In this document: one piece after another, positions 6,228 through 9,454 of the stretch
Numbering within the stretch: position 1 is the first letter of the stretch
How the letters are laid out: each line of letters begins with the position of its first letter
DNA from: Bordetella parapertussis
Lineage (GTDB): Bacteria > Pseudomonadota > Gammaproteobacteria > Burkholderiales > SG8-39
DNA: 9,454 nucleotides
Direction: 5' to 3'
Assembly: GCA_945906975.1 (NCBI GenBank)
Contig: CAMDRY010000090.1
Location: 1 to 9,454 of the forward strand
Made by a program: the position numbers and the translations under genes
The notes under the pieces: model-generated
What the model was told of the DNA's origin: nothing
The model's input: only the letters and a program-made list of their open reading frames with translations
Databases searched by the model: none

Positions 6228-7109
6228 CTAAAAGGTCGCGCCCGACTTCAGGTAATGCCGCACGATTTCCTCGCCAGTGGCGAACCATACGCGCGGATGT
6301 CGGCGCATATAGGCAAAAGCGCGGTCCAGCGAATCAATGCGGTGCGGCACACCCATCATGAACGGGTGCAGGCAGACCGCCATGACCCGCCCCGACTGCA
6401 CGCCCTCGCGGTAGAGCACATCGAACTGCCGTTTGATCATGGCCTCGAATTCGTCGGGGTTGCCGAAGCGGTAATAGATATGGGAAGAATCGTTGATCTC
6501 GTAGGAATACGGAATCGACACGATGCGCTTTCCGCCGACGTCCATGAGATAGGGTTGGTCGTCGTTGACCCAATCGGCGACATACAGGCAGCCCTCGTCA
6601 ATTAGGTGGTCCAGCGTGTTCCAGGATTCGGCCAGCGCGGAACCGAGCCAGCCCACGGGCCGCTTGCCGCTCTCGACGGCGATCCGGTCGAGTGCGTTCC
6701 GAATGAGCGCCTTTTCCTGCTCGGGCGGCACGGCATTCAAGCGTTGCGTGTTGGTCTTGTTGTGCCCCAGCAATTCCCAGCCGAGCCGTACGGCCTCCGC
6801 GATGATCTCCGGGTGATGGTCGCAAATATCACTGTTGACGGTCGCCGACGCCCGGATGCCGTGCTTTCCCAGTACCTCCATCATGCGCCAGATGCCGACA
6901 CGGTTGCCGTAATCACGCTGCGACCAGGCGCGCACGCCGGGCACGGGGCCCTTGCCCTCAAACGGGTGTCCGGACAGCGCGTCTTTCAGGGAAAAGAATT
7001 CAATGTTGGGAATGACCCAGACCGCGAGTTGGGCGTCATTTGGCCATGTGATTTTTGGCCTGCGTGTGATGGGGATATAGGGAAACGGCCCGTAGTCGCG
7101 TGCTTCCAT
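6228..7109 (-). CDS. Polysaccharide-deacetylase (NodB) fold hydrolase of the PuuE / cyclic-imidase type
   Basis: The gene encodes 293 residues from ATG 7109. The layout is that of cytosolic PuuE-like members, not of secreted chitin deacetylases: there is no signal peptide, the N-terminus has WPNDAQLAVWVIPNIEFF (22-39), then RVGIWRMMEVL (70-80), ATVNSDICDHHPEI (89-102), WELLGHNKTN (111-120), DWVNDDQPY (179-187), which resembles the DDLPYW of allantoinase PuuE, and CLHPFMMGVPHR (246-257). Such enzymes hydrolyse C-N bonds of cyclic ureides or imides (allantoinase, cyclic imide hydrolase). In the metal motif His115 is kept, but where a second His would be expected four residues later (119) there is Thr, followed by Asn120. 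The gene sits 23 bases after the NTF2-like gene and just before the amidase. A ring-opening role feeding half-amide to the amidase is inference; older annotation would simply read polysaccharide deacetylase. Confidence 0.87.
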   Translation of the reverse strand: MEARDYGPFPYIPITRRPKITWPNDAQLAVWVIPNIEFFSLKDALSGHPFEGKGPVPGVRAWSQRDYGNRVGIWRMMEVLGKHGIRASATVNSDICDHHPEIIAEAVRLGWELLGHNKTNTQRLNAVPPEQEKALIRNALDRIAVESGKRPVGWLGSALAESWNTLDHLIDEGCLYVADWVNDDQPYLMDVGGKRIVSIPYSYEINDSSHIYYRFGNPDEFEAMIKRQFDVLYREGVQSGRVMAVCLHPFMMGVPHRIDSLDRAFAYMRRHPRVWFATGEEIVRHYLKSGATF

Positions 7110-7132
7110 GTCCTAGCCGCCCGTGCCGGCCT

Positions 7133-7543
7133 TCAGGCCGCTTTCCCCGTGCTTTTCCAGACGGTGATGCGCCTGATCTTGCGCCCCTCAAACTCGAACA
7201 GATCGATATTGTCCGCCGTGCGTTCAGCACCGCCCTTGTCGGTGCGCCGCACCGCGAAACGCGTTGCCACGCGGCCGCTTGCCGCATCAGCCACATGGAG
7301 AAAATCACCGTGCCAGGACTTAACCACCTGTTTTGCGCGCTGCTCGAAGTAGGTCTTTACGCCTTCGTCACGACCTTCGTAGCGAAGCCCCTCGGTCAAG
7401 TATTCCACTACGCAATCGCGTGCCATGGTCTGCAGCGTGCCGGCCACGTCGCAGCTATCGGCGCTGGCGAAGTAGGCTTCGACGTACGCTATGAGTTCGC
7501 CAGCGCTGGGTCCCGACTTCGCCGCATTCCCGTCCGCGTTCAC
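7133..7543 (-). CDS. SnoaL/NTF2-like fold protein (nuclear transport factor 2-like)
   Basis: The gene encodes 136 residues from GTG 7543, the length expected for one NTF2-like domain. GTG is chosen because it overlaps the stop of the upstream binding-protein gene in a 4-nt GTGA, with GGAG ten bases before it. A longer reading to 7762 would run through the 3' end of that gene and adds low-complexity Arg/Gly-rich sequence. Visible features are an N-terminal helix (GELIAYVEAYFASAD, 15-29), VAGTLQTMARDCVVEYLTEG (33-52), GVKTYFEQRA (61-70), and a C-terminal strand pair with DLFEFEGRKIRRITVWK (114-130), the hallmark final hairpin of this fold. Proteins of this type act as isomerases, cyclases, dehydratases or small-ligand chaperones. 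Placement right after the transport protein suggests binding or isomerising the imported compound (inference). Confidence 0.82.
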   Translation of the reverse strand: MNADGNAAKSGPSAGELIAYVEAYFASADSCDVAGTLQTMARDCVVEYLTEGLRYEGRDEGVKTYFEQRAKQVVKSWHGDFLHVADAASGRVATRFAVRRTDKGGAERTADNIDLFEFEGRKIRRITVWKSTGKAA

Positions 7544-8517
7544 TCCAGTTCGGCTCCGGACGCCTTCACCACGTTCGACCACTTCACCACCTCGGTCCGG
7601 ATGTAGGCACTGAAAGCCTCCGGCGTGCCGGAAACAGGCTCTATCCCGAGGGCGTTGAACCGCCCCTTCAGATCGGCGCTGTTGACAATTTTGATGAGCT
7701 CCGCATTGAGTTTCATGACGATATCCCGCGGCAGCCCGGCCGGCCCCAGAATGCCGTACCACGACGTAGCGTCATACTCCGGCAGGCCCGACTCGGCCAT
7801 GGTGGGAATGTCCGGAAGCAACGCGGAACGCCTGGGCGTGGTCACCGCAAGGGCGCGAATCTGGTCCGACTTCACGAAAGGTAGCAATGCCGCGAGGTCG
7901 GAGTAGAGGAGTTGCACACGCGAAGTCGCGAGATCGCCTATAGCGGCGCCACCGCTCTTGTACGGCACATGCGTCAAGTCCACCTTCGCGAGAGTATTGA
8001 ACATCTCCCCCATCAGGTGCATGGAGCTGCCTTTTCCGGACGTGCCGTAATTCAGCTGGCCAGCATTCGCTTTGGCATACGCAATGAAACCGCGCAGATC
8101 CTTGGCAGGCGATGAAGCGGGCACCGCCATCAGGAAGGAGCCGGTTCCTATTTGCATGACAGGGGTGAGGCTCTTGACCGGATCGAAACCGCGCTTAGGA
8201 TAAAGCCCGACGTTGGCGGCGATGGTACTGGTTGCCCCTATCATGATGGTGTATCCGTCGGGCGCCGCACCGGCAACCACATCGGTGCCCAGCATGCCGC
8301 CCGCGCCCGCCCGGTTGTCGACCACGACAGGCTGACCGAGATTCTCGCTCAGCTTCTGCGCAATGATGCGGCCGACGATGTCGTTGCTGCCACCGGGGCC
8401 GAAGGGGATGATCAGCCGGATCGGCTTGTTCGGATACGTCTGGGCGGAGACATTGCCGACTGCGAAGAGTGCGGCGGCAAACGCAAGCACCGCACCGAAA
8501 ATTCGTGCCTTGTTCAA
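7540..8517 (-). CDS. Bug/TctC-family tripartite tricarboxylate transporter substrate-binding protein, TTG start
   Basis: The gene encodes 325 residues, typical for the family. Residues 1-25 form a Sec signal peptide (MNKAR, hydrophobic core, VSAQ cleavage region near 25). Mature-protein motifs are YPNKPIRLIIPFGPGGSNDI (28-47), QPVVVDNRAGAGGMLGTDVVA, PDGYTIMIG, LNYGTSGKGSSMHLMGE, HVPYKSGGAAIGDL, LPDIPTMAESGLPEY and the final W-x-x-V-V-K helix. These are diagnostic of Bug/TctC proteins, which bind organic acids, amides or aromatics between two lobes in the periplasm. No TctA or TctB membrane partner gene is in the window, so it may be an orphan receptor or use a transporter encoded elsewhere. 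The start is TTG, six bases after a perfect AAGGAG; no other in-frame start is available upstream. It is the first gene of the operon and overlaps the next gene by four bases. Confidence 0.93.
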   Translation of the reverse strand: MNKARIFGAVLAFAAALFAVGNVSAQTYPNKPIRLIIPFGPGGSNDIVGRIIAQKLSENLGQPVVVDNRAGAGGMLGTDVVAGAAPDGYTIMIGATSTIAANVGLYPKRGFDPVKSLTPVMQIGTGSFLMAVPASSPAKDLRGFIAYAKANAGQLNYGTSGKGSSMHLMGEMFNTLAKVDLTHVPYKSGGAAIGDLATSRVQLLYSDLAALLPFVKSDQIRALAVTTPRRSALLPDIPTMAESGLPEYDATSWYGILGPAGLPRDIVMKLNAELIKIVNSADLKGRFNALGIEPVSGTPEAFSAYIRTEVVKWSNVVKASGAELE

Positions 8518-8523
8518 GTCATT

Positions 8524-8529
8524 CTCCTT
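8524..8529 (-). promoter_or_regulatory. Shine-Dalgarno sequence that fixes the TTG start of the binding-protein gene
   Basis: AAGGAG on the minus strand lies six bases before TTG 8517, ideal spacing. An out-of-frame ATG at 8522-8520 lies only one base from it and opens a two-codon frame, ATG ACT TGA, whose stop overlaps the TTG (TTGA). Spacing and frame both favour TTG as the start of the protein. Confidence 0.8.
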
Positions 8530-8595
8530 GCCTTGTTTTGTCCGGGCCCGCCGGAGCGGATTACCGACCCGATCGAAATTGCATTGCTTGCCTGA

Positions 8596-8623
8596 ATTAT
8601 ACCGAACGCGACAGGTGGCACAA
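8596..8623 (-). promoter_or_regulatory. Probable sigma-70 promoter of the seven-gene operon
   Basis: On the minus strand a perfect TATAAT (8601-8596) is preceded, 16 bases upstream, by TTGTGC (8623-8618), a half-matching -35 box. The leader to the TTG start would be about 70 bases. No other good promoter is seen before the genes downstream, whose gaps are -4 to 53 bases, so this is the likely main promoter. The weak -35 box suggests a requirement for an activator. Confidence 0.55.
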
Positions 8624-8629
8624 GGGTGG

Positions 8630-8659
8630 TTACAAGCATTACAGCATGTATGCTAATAA
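8630..8659 (+). promoter_or_regulatory. Candidate promoter for the divergent racemase-like gene
   Basis: TTACAA (8630-8635) and TAATAA (8654-8659) are 18 bases apart in the most AT-rich part of the divergent region, about 85 bases before ATG 8744. Other -10-like choices (TAATAT at 8657, TATAGA at 8666) are possible with worse spacing. It is near, and back-to-back with, the operon promoter. Confidence 0.33.
8643..8654. repeat. Palindrome AGCAT-GT-ATGCT, possible operator
   Basis: A perfect 5-bp inverted repeat with a 2-nt spacer lies between the divergent genes. It falls inside the candidate plus-strand promoter, where its right arm overlaps the first base of the -10 box, and about 20 bases upstream of the -35 box of the operon promoter. 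A further AGCAT copy lies just left of it (8635-8639). Size and placement suit a dimeric regulator such as a GntR-type protein; no regulator gene is in the window. Confidence 0.35.
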
Positions 8660-8743
8660 TATTGCTATAGAGTAAATTCCAGATGGCGGAACAAATTCGG
8701 CCGGGCAATGTCCGTCCGTAGGACAGACAACAAAGGAGCAGGC

Positions 8744-9454
8744 ATGCGCATATGGGAACAGGGTTTGGTGGCGACATACTCGCTGCCCGGATACAAGGAG
8801 CTCGTCCTCGAGCACTACGCCGAATACACACGACCGGGAACGGAGATCGTAGTGCACGGCGTGCGTGACCGCGCGAGCGAGGCGGGTGCGGGTATCGCCG
8901 GTCGCGCGGTGAATTTCGCCTACCTGCACCGCTTCCATGATACGCAGATCATTGAGAACGTCCGTCGCGCGGAGCGCGAAGGCTTCGACGCAGTGATCAT
9001 CGGTGTGCTGCAGGACCCCGGATTGATGGTGGCACGCACCTTAGTCGACATTCCCGTCATCGGGTACGGCGAGATATCGATGCTGACCGCCTGCATGCAC
9101 GGCAGCCGGTTTGCCTTCGTCGGCATCAATCCCGAAATGGACCCGCTGGTGCGCACGATGATCCGCGACCAGGGCATGGAAGCAAAAGCGGCACCGACGG
9201 CCTACATGGACTGCGGCTACCAGCAGCTTTACGACGCCGTGAACGGCAAGCCCGAAGCGTTCAAGGCGGCGTTCCTCGCTGCCGCGCGAAAATCAATGCG
9301 CGAGCACGGCACCGACGTATTCCTGCCCGGCCAGACCATCATTGCCGAACTGTTGTGGCGGGAGGGTCTGCGCGAAATCGACGGCGCACTGGTGCTCGAT
9401 CCGCGCCTGCCGCTGCTCAGAATGGCCGAGATGCTGATTGACATGCGTCGCGCC
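8744..9454 (+). CDS. Asp/Glu/hydantoin racemase superfamily protein lacking both catalytic cysteines, 3' end outside window
   Basis: From ATG 8744 the frame is open to the right edge (237 residues, no stop). AAGGAG (8733-8738) lies five bases before the start. The sequence follows the two-lobe racemase fold: Thr-Glu-Ile-Val-Val-His-Gly-Val (33-40), IIENVRRAEREGFDAVIIG (69-87), the block DPGLMVARTLVDIPVIGYGE (91-110), then LTACMHGSRFAFVGIN (114-129), and a second lobe with GTDVFLPGQTII (189-200). The middle block is the best marker of hydantoin/Asp-Glu racemases. However, the position of the first catalytic Cys (usually G-C-x-x-D) reads GVLQD (87-91), and the second (usually LGCAG) reads LPGQT (194-198). 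Only Cys117 and Cys157 exist, outside these motifs. Racemase chemistry is thus doubtful; a decarboxylase-, isomerase- or ligand-binding role is possible. It is divergent from the operon and probably co-regulated with it. Confidence 0.83.
   Translation, partial: MRIWEQGLVATYSLPGYKELVLEHYAEYTRPGTEIVVHGVRDRASEAGAGIAGRAVNFAYLHRFHDTQIIENVRRAEREGFDAVIIGVLQDPGLMVARTLVDIPVIGYGEISMLTACMHGSRFAFVGINPEMDPLVRTMIRDQGMEAKAAPTAYMDCGYQQLYDAVNGKPEAFKAAFLAAARKSMREHGTDVFLPGQTIIAELLWREGLREIDGALVLDPRLPLLRMAEMLIDMRRA

Noticed and set aside
7127..7140. Small hairpin CGGCC-TTCA-GGCCG over the stop of the NTF2-like gene as a terminator
   Set aside because: It has only five base pairs and no T-run, and the next gene of the operon starts 23 bases later.
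7544..7762. N-terminal extension of 73 residues on the NTF2-like gene
   Set aside because: It runs through the 3' end of the Bug gene in another frame; GTG 7543 gives the normal family length and a typical 4-nt overlap.
8709..8725. Inverted repeat TGTCC-N7-GGACA before the racemase-like gene as an attenuator
   Set aside because: The stem is only five base pairs, with no T-run and no leader peptide; likely chance.

Overview
This is a GC-rich bacterial window with the style of a Burkholderiales-type betaproteobacterium. That placement is an inference from base composition and from two substrate-binding proteins of the Bug/TctC family, one cut by the left edge and one complete; this family is greatly expanded in that order. 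I see no rRNA, tRNA, CRISPR array, transposase or phage gene.

Layout. Positions 2-79 (+) hold the 3' end of a Bug/TctC protein. A hairpin lies between it and a convergent SnoaL/NTF2-like gene (204-683, -). A gene-poor stretch follows (684-1045), ending in a strong intrinsic terminator (1046-1075). From there up to about 8600, one tight minus-strand operon of seven genes fills the window. In transcription order it encodes: a Bug/TctC binding protein (7540-8517, TTG start); an NTF2-like protein (7133-7543, 4-nt overlap); a PuuE/NodB-fold deacetylase-type hydrolase (6228-7109); an amidase-signature hydrolase (4935-6212); an MmgE/PrpD protein (3487-4881); a CapA-like protein without signal peptide (2426-3475); and a second MmgE/PrpD protein (1101-2423). 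A promoter with a perfect TATAAT box sits in the divergent region 8518-8743. On the other side of that region a plus-strand gene begins (8744 to the right edge). It has the Asp/Glu-racemase fold but lacks both catalytic cysteines.

How the genes may work together (inference). The binding protein would capture an organic acid or amide in the periplasm. The PuuE-like enzyme and the amidase are both C-N hydrolases. Together they fit ring opening of a cyclic imide or ureide to a half-amide, then hydrolysis to a dicarboxylate. The residue spacing of the amidase equals that of malonamidase E2. MmgE/PrpD proteins act on di- and tricarboxylates as dehydratases, decarboxylases or epimerases, so the two paralogues could process the resulting acid. 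The CapA-like, NTF2-like and racemase-like proteins have unassigned roles, and several lack family hallmark residues. I do not recognise this exact gene set as a described pathway, and it is the main candidate for a new system here.
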